DNA of 64,000 bases from Zingiber officinale (taxonomy: Eukaryota; Streptophyta; Magnoliopsida; Zingiberales; Zingiberaceae), in the NCBI RefSeq assembly GCF_018446385.1, contig NC_055990.1:29845891-29909890 (forward strand), given 5' to 3'. Shown here one piece after another: positions 21,393 through 31,466 of the stretch. The position numbers and the translations under genes are program-made. Every line of letters starts with the position of its first letter. Position 1 is the first letter of the stretch. Below the pieces are notes generated by a model. It was not told the origin of the DNA. It was given only the letters and a program-made list of their open reading frames with translations, and searched no databases.

Positions 21393-22013
21393 TGTTGGAG
21401 TTGCAAGGTTGTAAACATAGTCCCACATTGAAAACACATGGGAAAGATCATGGGTTTATATAAAACAAGATATCTCCATTGGCATGATGCCTTTTGGGTA
21501 GAGCCCAAGAGCAAGCTATTAGGGTTTAGGCTCAAAGTGGACAATATCATACCATTATGGAGATATATAAATTCTTGTCGATCCTACAATTGGTATCAAA
21601 GTGAGGTCGCTTTTCACCAGACTAACTGCCGAAAGAAGCACGAGCCAAAGCCATGATCCAAGATCAAACCATCTGGGTGAAACCTTGAATAAAGTAGGGA
21701 AGGCCCTGAGCATGTTAGTGACCCGATGCTTGAGGGGAGGCCCTGAATAGATCAAGAGTGACTCGATACTTGAGAGGGGCCTTGTGATCCTTTGTTTGAG
21801 GGGGGATTGTTGGAGTTGCAAGGTTGCAAACATAGTCCCACATTGAAAATACATGGAAAAGATCATGAGTTTATAAAAAAAAAAAAAAAAAAGATATTTC
21901 TAATGACATGAGGCCTTTTGGATACAACCCAAAAGTAAAATCATGAGGGCTTAGGCTCAAAGTGAATAATATTATACCATTGTGAAGATATCTAAATTTT
22001 TTTTTATCCTACA
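21393..22013 (+). mobile_element. Complete TRIM (terminal-repeat retrotransposon in miniature)
   Basis: A 621-bp element with two direct terminal repeats, 21393-21588 (196 bp) and 21808-22013 (206 bp). Both run from TGTTGGAGTTGCAAGGTTG to ATCCTACA. The interior of about 220 bp starts with a tRNA-Met type primer binding site, TGGTATCAAAG at 21591-21601, and ends with a purine tract 'gaggggggat'. The perfect 5-bp duplication GATCT lies at 21388-21392 and 22014-22018. There is no coding capacity, as expected for a TRIM, which relies on enzymes from other elements. The second repeat has an 18-base A run (about 21877-21894) that explains most of the length difference. Confidence 0.95.
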
Positions 22014-22631
22014 GATCTTCCCGAGCGAGTGGCACATGGTCGTAACCTTAATATGCGTCGAGCATACATATTAGCTCACAATCCACCATGAAGTCCACCA
22101 TTTGGTCTATCCGGGGCAAGGGATAGAAGTCTTTTGGATAGACCTTATTCAGATCATGGAAGTCGATGTAGACTCTCCACTTGTTACCCGTCTTGGAGAC
22201 CAGCATAATGTTGGCCAACCAGCTCGGGAATTGTACCTCACGGATGTGGCCTACTTCCAGTAACTTTTCAATCTCCACTCGAATAATTTTGTTCTGCTCT
22301 GCGCTAAAGTCCCTCTTCCTCTATTTCATCGACCAAGCGTCCGGTCGGATATGAAGCTTGTGTTGAGCCACACTTGGCGAGATGCCCAGGAGCTCATGTG
22401 TCGACCAGGCGAATACATCATGATTTTGCCTAAGGCAGGTGACCAGCTTTGCCTTCTTGTCCTTTATCAGGTCAGCGGCGACAAATGTAGTGGCTTCCAA
22501 CCGGGTGAGATGTATCTAAACCTCCTCCTTTTATTCATAGACCAGCACGGGAGGTTCTTCCATGATGGTGTTCACTTCCAAGCGTGGGATTTTCCACGTG
22601 ACTCTTGCTTCGGATTTGACCATCTTAACGT
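22014..22631 (-). pseudogene. Element A reverse-transcriptase N-terminal half
   Basis: Minus-strand frame 22048-22278 reads 'IEKLLEVGHIREVQFPSWLA' and then 'DFHDLNKVYPKDFYPLPRID', the start of the Tat reverse transcriptase up to 'CELICMLDAY'. Upstream remnants to 22626 match the protease-reverse transcriptase linker of element B. It is flanked by the TRIM on one side and copia LTR copy 3 on the other. Confidence 0.85.
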
Positions 22632-25594
22632 TGTTGGTTGGTCCTAGGAAGATCATATTGGTTCTCCTGTACAAAAATTTTGTATAAGTCCTGAACCTTT
22701 CCTAACAACCTATTGTGTTCTTTAGAAATTAAATTCAGAATCAGAAACGGAACTTAACATTATTGATTCCAAATTTAACTTATCTATTCTTAGAGGTTTA
22801 GACTTGGATCGCAAACGATACTTAACATTATAGATCCAAATCCACCTATGTTACAAATTCAATTAAATATTTATTTCGGAAATCAGCTCCCAGGTCAAAC
22901 ATGGCAAGGCACCTAGACTTCTTGGATATGGGAACATCCACCACTGCCTCGACAAAGCCTCTTAACGAAATTCAATATTTAATTTCATTATATAACTCTA
23001 GGTTTAACCAAAAAGAACAATCAAATCACAAGATCGAAAAATAAAAGAAACACAAATTTGAAACAAATCCGAACATCTAGAATCTCTAGCCTCTTGTGTT
23101 TGGAATTCATACAAAGAAAAATTAGTATGATGCGGAAAATAATTACTAGTTATACCTTTCTTTGTATGCAACAACCTCTTGATCTTCTACCGTATTCCTC
23201 TTCTTATCTCGGACGTCATGTGGGCGACAATCTTCCAAGATGAGAACCACCCAAGCCCTTCTTCTTCATTCTTACAAGTTTCGGCCAAGCAAATTTCTCC
23301 AAGAGATAGCAAGTCTCGGCTACCACTACCAAGCTTCAAGGGATGCTAGAAACAAAGCCTCCTTTTCCTCCTTCTCCTAGCAAGATCCGGCCACCTTCCA
23401 AGCTCCAAGAGATGATGAGGTTCGGCCAAGGAGAAGAAAGAAAAAGGAAAAGGGAGAATAAGAGGGTCGACCACACTAAGGAAGAGAGGAGAGGAATAGA
23501 ATAGAGTTCTCTTTGTGAAGGCACCCCCTCCCTCTCTTTTATAATCCTTGGTCTTGGCAAATAAGGAAAGTTTTAATAAAACTTCCTTATTTTCTTTGAC
23601 ATGAAAAGGAAAATTTAATTGATAAAAAATAATTTCCTTTTCTTTTATTAAAGTGGCAGACCACCTCTAATTCTCCAAGCAAGGAAAGTTTTAATCACAA
23701 GAATTAAAACTTCCTAATTTGTTTCCAAATTTTTTTTTTAAATAAAAATTTCTCTATTAATTTTTCCCTTCATGGTTGGTTATAAAAGGAAATTTTATAA
23801 TTTAAAAGCTCTCTATTAAAACATGTGGATGATTTCCAAAAAGGAAAGTTATCTTTAAAATTAAAATATTCCTCTCAATCTACAAATAAGGAAAGATATC
23901 AAATCTTTTCTTAATCTTTTATAGAAACTATAATAGGAAAATTTTAATTTTAAAACTCTCTTTTAAAATCATGAACATGGTTTCATAAAAGGAAAGTTTT
24001 ATCAAAAATTAAAATCTTCCTTTCAATCTACAAATAAGGAAAGATATCGAATCTTTTCTTAATCTTTTGTAGAAACTATAAAAGGAAAGATTTAATTTTA
24101 AAACTCTCTTTTAAAATCATGAGGATGGTTTTATAAAAGGAAAGTTTTATCAAAACTTAAAATCTTCCTTTTAACTAAAAATAAGGAAAGATATCAAACC
24201 TTTCACTTAATCTTTTGTAGAAAGCTATAAAAGGAAATATTTAAATTTTAAACTCTCTTTTAAAACCATGGTATCCACATAAGAAAGATTTAAAAAATAA
24301 AATCCTTTTTAATTTAATGTGGCTAGCCACACCAAGCTTGGATTCAAGCTAGGGTCGGCCACACAACTTGGCTCATCCTATTTGCTTGGCCGGCCCAAGT
24401 TTGGGTTCCAAGCTTGCTTGGCCGACCACCTTAGGATAGGTATAAAGGTGGATATGGGTGGGTATAATACTTTATTAATAAGAGGCTACGATAGGAACCG
24501 AGAGGAGGAATTGGTTTTGATCTCCCGATAAATTAAGCTTCTCGTGTTCACCCCGAACACCCAACTTAACTTCATCAATAATAATTCATTCCACTAAAGA
24601 ATTATTATTGAACTACCGCACCAATCCCAAATTATATTTTGGGCTCCTTCTTATCATGAGTGTGTTAATCTCCCTGTGTTTAAGATGTCGAATGTCCACT
24701 AACTAATTGAGTTACTGACAACTCACTTCAATTAATATCTTAGTCCAAGAGTAGTACCACTCAACCTTATTGTCGTGTCGGACTAAGTCCACCTGCAAGG
24801 TTTAACATGACAATCCTTATGAGCTCCTCTTGGGGGCATTAACAACCTAGATTACTAGGACACAGTTTCCTTCTATAATCAACAACGCACACTATAAGTA
24901 ATTTTATTTCCCAACTTATCGGGCCTATTGATTTATCGAGCTAAATCTCACCCTTTGATAAGTCAAAGAAATAAATACTAAATATATGCGCTTGTTATTA
25001 TATTAGAATTAAGAGCACATACTTCCATAATAATTAAGGTCTTGTTCTTTTATTAAGTTAGTATAAAAAGAACTTACCTTAAATGGTCCTACTCAATACA
25101 CTCAGGTGTACTAGTGTAGTTTATCAGTCAAAATAAACTAATACCTAATTACACTACGACTATTCCAATGGTTTATTCCTTTCCATTTCAGTCGTGAGCT
25201 ACTGTTTATAATTTATAAGGAATTGATAACATGATCTTCTGTGTGTGACACCACACACTATGTTATCTATAATATAAATTAATCGGCCCCCAGGGCGTAG
25301 CGCGGACGGTGGGCGCATAGTATCTCTGGCGTAATGGTCAGCGGTCGATTCTCAGGAACTGACGACCTGGGGTTTACCCCGCCATTCGCCTATGGTCTGT
25401 GTACCTGCATAAACCTCCCTCCATATCCGTGGGGCCGGCACTAGGGGGGCCGCTAAGGTAGCGGATCTACCTTTATAATATAAATTAATCAAACAACTAC
25501 ACTTAACTTATAAATGTAAATATTTGACCAAGATGATTCTTATTTCTAAGTAAATGTTTATACAAAAAGCTAGACTTTTAATATACATTCCAAC
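22632..25594 (-). repeat. Copia family Z LTR, copy 3 (solo), carrying a SINE
   Basis: Same orientation as copy 1, from TGTTGGTTGG to 'ttccaac'. The expected final A and a matching duplication are missing (AACGT on the left, TGGTC on the right), so a small deletion at the right end is likely. It contains three copies of the ~147-bp AT repeat (about 23838, 23987, 24136), the most of any copy here. Without the SINE the LTR is about 2.76 kb. It sits between protease and reverse transcriptase of element A. Confidence 0.85.
25285..25473 (+). mobile_element. tRNA-derived SINE with 17-bp duplication
   Basis: A GC-rich 189-bp block inside an AT-rich LTR. It is bounded by perfect 17-bp repeats TATAATATAAATTAATC (25268-25284 and 25474-25490). 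The first 75 bp contain a box-A-like 'ggcgtagcgcgg' and a box-B-like 'ggtcgattctc', the split promoter of RNA polymerase III. The body includes 'gacctggggtttaccccgcc' and 'ggggccggcactaggggggcc', and it ends in a short T run. The other three LTR copies lack it. The family name is not known to me; it resembles Au-type plant SINEs in layout. Confidence 0.88.
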
Positions 25595-26000
25595 TGGTCG
25601 CCTCTAACTTTGCCCACCTTGCTGTCCACCGAAAACTTGATCTTCTGGTAGAAGGTGGGCACCACTGCTCGGAACTCATTCAAGGTCGGTCGACCCAATA
25701 TGATATTGTAGGCGGATCGTGCGTGGACCATAATGAAGTTTGTAGTTCTAGTCCTCTTGAGAGATTCCTCTCTGAGTGATATGGCTAACCGAGCTTGGCT
25801 GATCGGCAATCCTTCACTGCCCATAAACTCATAGAGCGGAGTCATCATGGGTTGCAGTTCACTCCGGTCGATTTGCAGCTGATCGAACACTTTCTTGAAG
25901 ATTATATTCACCAAGCTTCCTGTATCAACAAAAGTTTAGTGAATGGTATAGTTACTGATTACCGCCCGGATGATCAAAGCGTCATCGTGGGAGATCTCCA
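25595..26000 (-). pseudogene. Element A aspartic protease region
   Basis: Minus-strand frame 25570-25914 starts 'MVNIIFKKVFDQLQIDRSEL', which corresponds to the sequence just after the catalytic DTGSS in elements B and C. It continues with 'TPLYEFMGSEGLPI' and 'NIILGRPTLNEFRAVV', the conserved flap/ILGRP part. The aspartate motif region near 25915-25930 reads through with a shift. Not functional in this copy. Confidence 0.8.
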
Positions 26001-27580
26001 CTCCCTCTAAGTCTCGAGGGCCGAAGCTGATCTCGATTTCTTCAGCCTTCTCCTTGCTGCACCCAACAACATGTATCTCCGACCGCAGGCATGCGACTTT
26101 CTCGCTCGGTTGGAATCACCGCTGGTAGGCCCACAAGCGATCATTCCAATTTCACCCCGAATGACATTGCTCCGGTTTTCTTCCTCTCGAGCCGAAGGTC
26201 TATTCCGTTCAGCAAAAGCTCGGACCAGACTTGCGTTATTTCTTCTTTGAGGCTGATAATGGCGTTGTTCATCTGCTAGTCTAACTTCTTCCCGTCGCCC
26301 GGTCGATCGGTGTCGATGTTGCCAATCGGGAGATGGTGACCGACGGTGGTATCCTCGTGGAGCCGTTCTACTTGAAATTAGTGTTAGGTCATAGTAGTCG
26401 CCCGTGTTGTGTGTCGTTGACTGATGGAATGAGCAAAATAATGACATCCATGACTTGCCTTTTATAGCTTTCGGGCGACCTGCTGCTACATGCTGCACAG
26501 CATGTGTTCTTGGCTCCTTGTGTTATTGTGCTACTCCCGATTGCGGGCCTTTCGACGGTTGATTATTGGTGGTCGGCCGTCATTCCGCGGGAGCAGTATG
26601 CTCGGCAGGTGCTTCCTTCCTTCGCACCGCCTGAGCTTCCTCCACATTTATGTATTTGGTGGCTCTTCTGAGTAGGTGGTCGAAGTTTTTTGGCGGTCTA
26701 CAGATGAGGGAGCGAAAGAATTCCCCTTCGATAACCCCCTGGGCGAAGACATTTACCAATATCTCCGAGAAGACTGATGGAATATCCATGGCCACCAGGT
26801 TAAACCTCTTAATGTAGGCCATTAATGCCTCCTTGGGCCTTTGCTTCAGCGTGAACAGATTGACACTTGTCTTCTGGTAACGACGATTGCTGGCGAAGTG
26901 GTGTAAGAAAATTGCTCGAAAATATTTAAAATTATGAATTGATCCGATCAACAGGTGTTTGAACCAACGTTGCACTGATCCGGAAAGGGTGGTGAGGAAG
27001 ACCTGACTCTTCACCCCATCAGTGTATTGATAGAGCATGGTCACGTTATCGAACTTCGCCAGGTGATCGTCCGAATAAGTTATTCCATTGTATTCCCCGA
27101 TCGTCAGCGGGGTGTAATGTCGGAGTAGGGGTCATCCAGGATCCCCTAAGAGAATGGTCGGTTGATCCACTCAGACGAATCATCATCCCATGGTGCTTTC
27201 CCTTTCCGTGCATCCCGCACCGGTGCGTCATCTGATGAGGATCTTGATTCCCTGCCCACTTAGTACTGCTCCTCTGATGGAGTATGGAATAGTGCCCGAT
27301 GGAAGGGGATCGGCACATTGAGCGCATCCTCGTATGCGTCGGTCGACTTCTTATTATGTCCCTGAACGGATACATGCTCTGCTCGACCCCTATATCTGAC
27401 CTGATGGCCCGCTACTGATACCGCGGGCTCATATACCTGACGCTCAGACAGCACCTACTGTTGTTGTTGCTCCACCATTTTTACTGCTTCGGCTTATATC
27501 AACATATCTAACTCCTCCTTTGTTAAAGTCACAGTGGTGAGTTGTCTAGCGTCCTCCATTTTCATATATCGGATGCAGAC
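26001..27580 (-). pseudogene. Element A gag
   Basis: Minus strand. 26580-27044 carries the retrotransposon gag core ('YTDGVKSQVFLTTLSGSVQR', 'HHFASNRRYQKTSVNLF', 'YINVEEAQAVRRKEAP'). 27046-27454 covers the N-terminal linker, and 26007-26498 the basic C-terminal part before protease. Compared with the single open gag frame of element C it has at least three frame breaks. The basic, glutamine/arginine-rich tail is retained, but no zinc knuckle (CCHC) is seen. Confidence 0.8.
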
Positions 27581-27586
27581 TACGTT

Positions 27587-27603
27587 CCCACAGACGGCGC
27601 TAA
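27587..27603 (-). promoter_or_regulatory. Element A primer binding site
   Basis: On the minus strand, just after the LTR: 'TTAGCGCCGTCTGTGGG'. Elements B and C have TTGGCGCCGTCTGTGGG in the same place, so A carries one G-to-A change in the position that should pair with the tRNA CCA end. The tRNA is probably tRNA-Arg or tRNA-Asp; I cannot check the match. Confidence 0.85.
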
Positions 27604-27605
27604 TA

Positions 27606-28442
27606 TGATTCTGTCCGAAAATCATGGAAATGGCTAGCTAGGGATGTGACTTCTAGGTTAACTGTGTGTAGAATCCGCTCCGCTCTACAACATAAGAAAC
27701 ATCAGTGTCGAGCCAGGGAAGGGATTCCTGGTGTTGGCCCTCCGACGCTCAAGTCAGACACCGAAACGATGGAAGAAAACAGAGCAACAACAAGCACAGG
27801 CGTGAATAGTGAATAAGGCATACCTCTGCTGATGCATAGACCCCCTTTATATAGTGCCCTGGTGAGCAATGAGTACGCTCTCCAAGACGCGGGCACGCTT
27901 TCCCAACCATCTCATGAAAGGATATGTCAGAAAAGTATCTCTGACACCATACCTTAACAAGGCATGCAAATCCCTGATGAGATAGTGGAACCTTCCGCCG
28001 TACAATCTTCCTGTTGATCTTACCTTGTGTCGGCAACACTATCTCCCAGAAGGATACTAAGAGATACGTCAATGATCCCTCTGCTCGGCCGAGCGGGGTA
28101 ACTGCTTGGTTGGGGACCTTTCCACTCGGTTGGCTTTAGTTGCTCTTCCTTGCGGTAACTGGGTCTAGTAGACTGTCTTCGCCCAATCGGACAAGCACTC
28201 CGGTTTCGTTCCTCGATCCATACTAAGCGCTTGACGATTTTGCCGTAGCGTTCTGCTTGGAGAAGCCATTTGCCAATCGGGCATTGCCTGCTACGATTGA
28301 CAATTGTAGTCGACCTCCGCTCGGCTACTATGGGTGAGCATGTTAACTCCCTAGCGTTGACCACCTTAACTTTGACCTCCACGTTGATAGCTAACCCCAC
28401 TTTTGACCCGAATTGAACGGGCTCCCCATTACCACCGCATCA
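27606..28442 (-). repeat. LTR shared by element A and an upstream Tat copy
   Basis: An 837-bp LTR, on the plus strand from TGATTCTGTCCGAA to ACCGCATCA. Its minus-strand TATA box is at about 27842-27851. Gag and the primer binding site of element A follow on the minus strand (left). On the right, at 28443, the sequence is not flanking DNA: it is a purine-rich tract and then the antisense-gene promoter of another Tat copy. The LTR is therefore internal to a tandem-like arrangement. Confidence 0.85.
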
Positions 28443-29260
28443 CAATTCTTCTCCTCAAGCTTAGTCGAAGGAGGCTGCAAGTCTGACTAACTGGACGAGC
28501 AGTGTCTCAAGTGACCTTCCACCGATAGGACATTCTTTGTGCTCGGGTCACCAATCAGCTCATAGCCTCAAAATTGTCGTTCTGCCTCTTCTTATTAACT
28601 TGAGTCTGATGAACCGTTCGGCTACAATGAGCATTGAAGCCTTCTTGCTGACTTGTGTGTGGATTCGTCGCTCGACCATTCATTAGTTTGAGTTTTGTGT
28701 CGATCGGGATGACTGACGACAATACTTAGTGAATTTTTTCATTTCTCTACACTTTCTCGGATGAGTGCCCTTTGATAATGGTTGATGTCATCTAAATTTC
28801 TAGAAGAGTACTGTACAAATCTTCAATCATTATTGTCGAGCATGTCGTCCATGCCTTTTAATTAAGACTCATTAATGTTTTGTTATAACCGGCTGCCACA
28901 TATCCTACTTTCTACCGCCGCACGCTCGACGTGACCGACGGATATCTAATGATGATGCGACAAAAACCTTTTCAAATCCCACGGCCAGATCTTATCCTAG
29001 TTTTACGCAACCCTTGATCGGTGGCTCGGAGCAATCGCCCACGAGGCTTATAAACCCTTATCTGCTCGTCGTCCCCTTCACAATTCCTTGAGTTTTTCTC
29101 CTTTGCGCACGTTCCTCGACGTTCTCTCTTCGTCTTTGTCGGCGACCTTCTCAGTAAGCCTTCTCTTCCTTTTTTCGTTGAGTTTGTGATTTGCTTCTTC
29201 TTGGTTTCCAATGGTCAACTCTTTACAACCCCCTATGTCCATCCGCGGGTTCTGATATAC
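28443..29260 (+). pseudogene. Remnant of second Tat copy: antisense-gene promoter and start
   Basis: Aligns with 40540-41250 of element B. Matches are the tract next to the LTR ('ctcaagcttagtcgaagga' against 'cttcaagtctagtcaaatga'), 'gactaactggac.agcag', a TATA box 'cttataaaccctt' at 29047, and a T/C-rich 5' leader. A start codon at 29211 gives 'MVNSLQPPMSIRGF' and then a stop, comparable with 'MASSSQPLDQALDP' in B. Homology stops near 29260. Everything further into that copy is missing. Confidence 0.75.
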
Positions 29261-29878
29261 TTTTACCGAGTCTAAATTTAATAGGGATGAGATAAACCAA
29301 ATAAAATTGATATACCGCTTCCCCTCTGGCTACTAAATTGTATTCCTCAGTTTACGATCGATCCCATTTATCCTATTTAAATTGGTCCGTTTCTTCAAAC
29401 AATTTAAATTATCAGCTATTTTAAAACAAACTAGACGATCTGATCCGCCTGGACCCACAATCCACGCGAGTCCGCCGTCCCGGTTTTTCTTTTTTTTTTT
29501 TCCAAATGGACCATGTTAGCATCTTCCGTTATTTATGTGCTACAGATGTTGACATAAAGCCCCAGTAGAATTGCCTTTGCTTCTGGAGGAACAGCGAAAG
29601 CTGCAGAATGAATGGCTTTGCTCAATCTCTGGCCTCTGCTTTGGTGCAATGACTGATTATGGAGCACCAATCAAACCTTCCATTCAAAATCCAGGACAGC
29701 AGAATGCAGAAACTGGATCGTCGTTTACCTGATTGCATGCTTTCAGTCCTGAGAATATTCTGAGGATAACACTCAGCAATCAAGTGCTTCCACTATCCTC
29801 TCCACTCGCTTTCCTTCTCTGTAAATAGAGCTCCCTCGGCGATACCAAAAGCTTAAGCAAGAAGAACAATAAGAGGAG
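29261..29878. other. Upstream region of the GLUTAMINE DUMPER gene
   Basis: Non-coding. Contains a T run at 29490-29502 and ordinary single-copy-looking sequence. A weak TATA-like 'gtaaatag' at 29821-29828 lies about 50 bp before the start codon. No transposon ends are seen. Confidence 0.4.
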
Positions 29879-30145
29879 ATGAGCTTGGCCGGATCAAAAC
29901 TGTGGCACACTCCGACTCCTTATCTCTTCGGAGGCATCACGGCAATGGCGATTCTGATAGCCATGACTCTCCTCTTCTTGCTCTGCTGCGATCGCAAGTC
30001 GCCCTCAGCTGACGGCGAGAGGCTGTCGGAGATTGCCGTGGCAGTGCAGCCTTTGGAGCCAAGGCTGGTCGTAGTGATGGCCGGAGATAGCATTCCTTCT
30101 TTTGTAGCAACTCCTTGTAATCAGCGATCAACTGTGATTTTATGA
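29879..30145 (+). CDS. GDU-like: GLUTAMINE DUMPER-like small membrane protein
   Basis: An 88-residue, intronless protein. One transmembrane helix spans roughly residues 16-37 ('YLFGGITAMAILIAMTLLFL'), preceded by the family-typical 'WHTPTPYLFGG'. The cytosolic part holds the VIMAG-type box at residues 65-69 ('VVMAGDSIPSFVATP'), the signature of GLUTAMINE DUMPER proteins. Known members are plant-specific regulators of amino-acid export; overexpression increases glutamine secretion, and the VIMAG box is needed for interaction with the ubiquitin ligase LOG2. This copy is shorter than most family members (about 100-160 residues), mainly because the tail after VIMAG is short. The start codon at 29879 follows 'aggagatg' and is the only one that includes the conserved N-terminus. 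Which family member it is cannot be told. Confidence 0.9.
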   Translation: MSLAGSKLWHTPTPYLFGGITAMAILIAMTLLFLLCCDRKSPSADGERLSEIAVAVQPLEPRLVVVMAGDSIPSFVATPCNQRSTVIL

Positions 30146-30362
30146 AATTTATGTCCTTTTTCGATCGATCTTATGCGATTGCTTCTGAAAATGTTCAACC
30201 AAATCGTCACGGTAAATCTTTATATATAATCTGCAGGAAATTCTACCCCGGACAAGCGGATTACAAACCTACCACAACAAAAATTACATCTGTTAGTCAA
30301 CCACAGAAGTGACTTGTGGACAGCGAGTAGCAGAGCAAGATGTTTTAGTAAGCAATGTTAGA
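30146..30362. other. 3' flank of the GDU-like gene
   Basis: No feature seen apart from AT-rich words such as 'tttatatataat' near 30218 that could include polyadenylation signals. Confidence 0.3.
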
Positions 30363-31098
30363 TGATGCTGTAATAAAGGGGCCCACTAAATGTGAGTCAA
30401 AGAAGAAAATAGCAATTGATGTAGAGGTCAAAGATAAGAAAGTCAATGTCAAAAAATCAATGGGCTCATTAAATGGTAGCCGAGCGGAACCCTACATTAA
30501 GAGCTGACAGGGCATGAGTCACCCGACCGACAATGGGATGAGCCAAGCGAAGACGCGTGTAGATGACCGGATCGCTATTTCGATAAGGTGTGAACGTACT
30601 ATGTAAACTCGTCGTCGCAGGGAAGTGGAATGGGAGATGACAGAGGAATACTCGGCCGAGCAGCGGAGTACTTGGCTGAACGACTATCCCTCTCGGCTGA
30701 TCGGCAAGAACGCTAACGTGTATTTGGATATACTTTGGAAGATGGCGTCACCAACACGTGACATGGTCTACAGACGAATCGTATGACGGACAAATAGGAG
30801 GATGTGCCGACAATTAATTGGAGAACGTGTCTATAACCACATGTCCAGAATCAATTGGGGGGGTGTCTGCAACCAATAAGAGAACATACCCATGCTTTGA
30901 AAAGCGTGCACATCGTCCAATAGGGTATTATATAAAGGGGGTTCATACACCGGTGTAAATAAACGTAATCCACCCTTTTTAGGCGCTTGTGTTATTATTG
31001 TTGCATCTTCTCCTTCATACTGATGATTGATTTAAGCATCAGAGGACTAACACTGAGGACTCCTTCTCCAATCAGATACTGACATTTCTCATGCTTAC
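30363..31098 (+). repeat. Tat-type LTR fragment, plus strand
   Basis: Starts TGATGCTGTAATAA and is collinear with the reverse complement of 27670-28442. Matches are 'gatgtagaggtcaaagataa', 'gtagccgagcgg', 'ccaatagggtattatataaaggggg' with a TATA box at 30931-30938, and a downstream 'tgatttaagcatcagaggactaac'. Homology fades near 31098 before the expected GGATCA-type end, so this is a truncated LTR. No duplication is seen. It lies between two host genes. Confidence 0.75.
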
Positions 31099-31466
31099 AA
31101 ATTATAATAATGTGCCCTATCTAATTAACGTAGTAGTCAATTAGTCATATCCTCAGTTTTCATCTCCACAAATTTTACGACAGGATCATTAGAAAAACAA
31201 AAAGGATTAAAATTGTATGCGATCGAACAAAAAGGAAATCCACGCGTCGCATAGTTCTTCGTAATCGTATGCGATCGAACCTCCACAAGTTACTTTTCCG
31301 GGAGCTGTCAGGTAAAGAAAGCAAAGCCAAGTGTAGAAGAGTTTGTTCAAGGCGTGTGTGATTAAAATTGTTTCTTATTTTCCTTTTAATGATATCATAA
31401 ACTGAATTAGAACCCCTTAAATACACACATTATAAATACTTTCAGCTGTCCGGTTCCGCTCTACAA
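31099..31466. promoter_or_regulatory. Upstream region of the HMA gene, TATA box at 31431
   Basis: AT-rich upstream DNA. A good TATA box, 'tataaata', is at 31431-31438, only about 29-36 bp before the start codon at 31467, which would leave a very short 5' leader. A second candidate, 'ttaaatac' at 31417, would give a slightly longer one. Confidence 0.45.

Larger units (their letters stand above)
6953..28442 (-). mobile_element. Element A: old nested Ty3/gypsy (Tat lineage) retrotransposon
   Basis: Minus-strand element reconstructed from collinearity with element B. From right to left it has LTR 27606-28442, primer binding site 27587-27603, gag to about 26000, protease at 25595-25920, reverse transcriptase in pieces between 22626 and 20941, two RNase H domains, integrase to about 16950, and a 40-bp minisatellite at 16440-16890. 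On the plus strand follow the antisense additional gene in three pieces (7440-16130) and a truncated left LTR (6953-7434). Seven other transposons sit inside it. All coding parts carry stops and shifts. No target-site duplication can be tested because the left LTR is truncated and the right LTR joins another Tat copy. Confidence 0.85.

Noticed and set aside
26091-26675. Plus-strand frames opposite element A gag
   Set aside because: Shadow frames of the decayed gag on the other strand; the real antisense gene of these elements lies elsewhere, beyond integrase.
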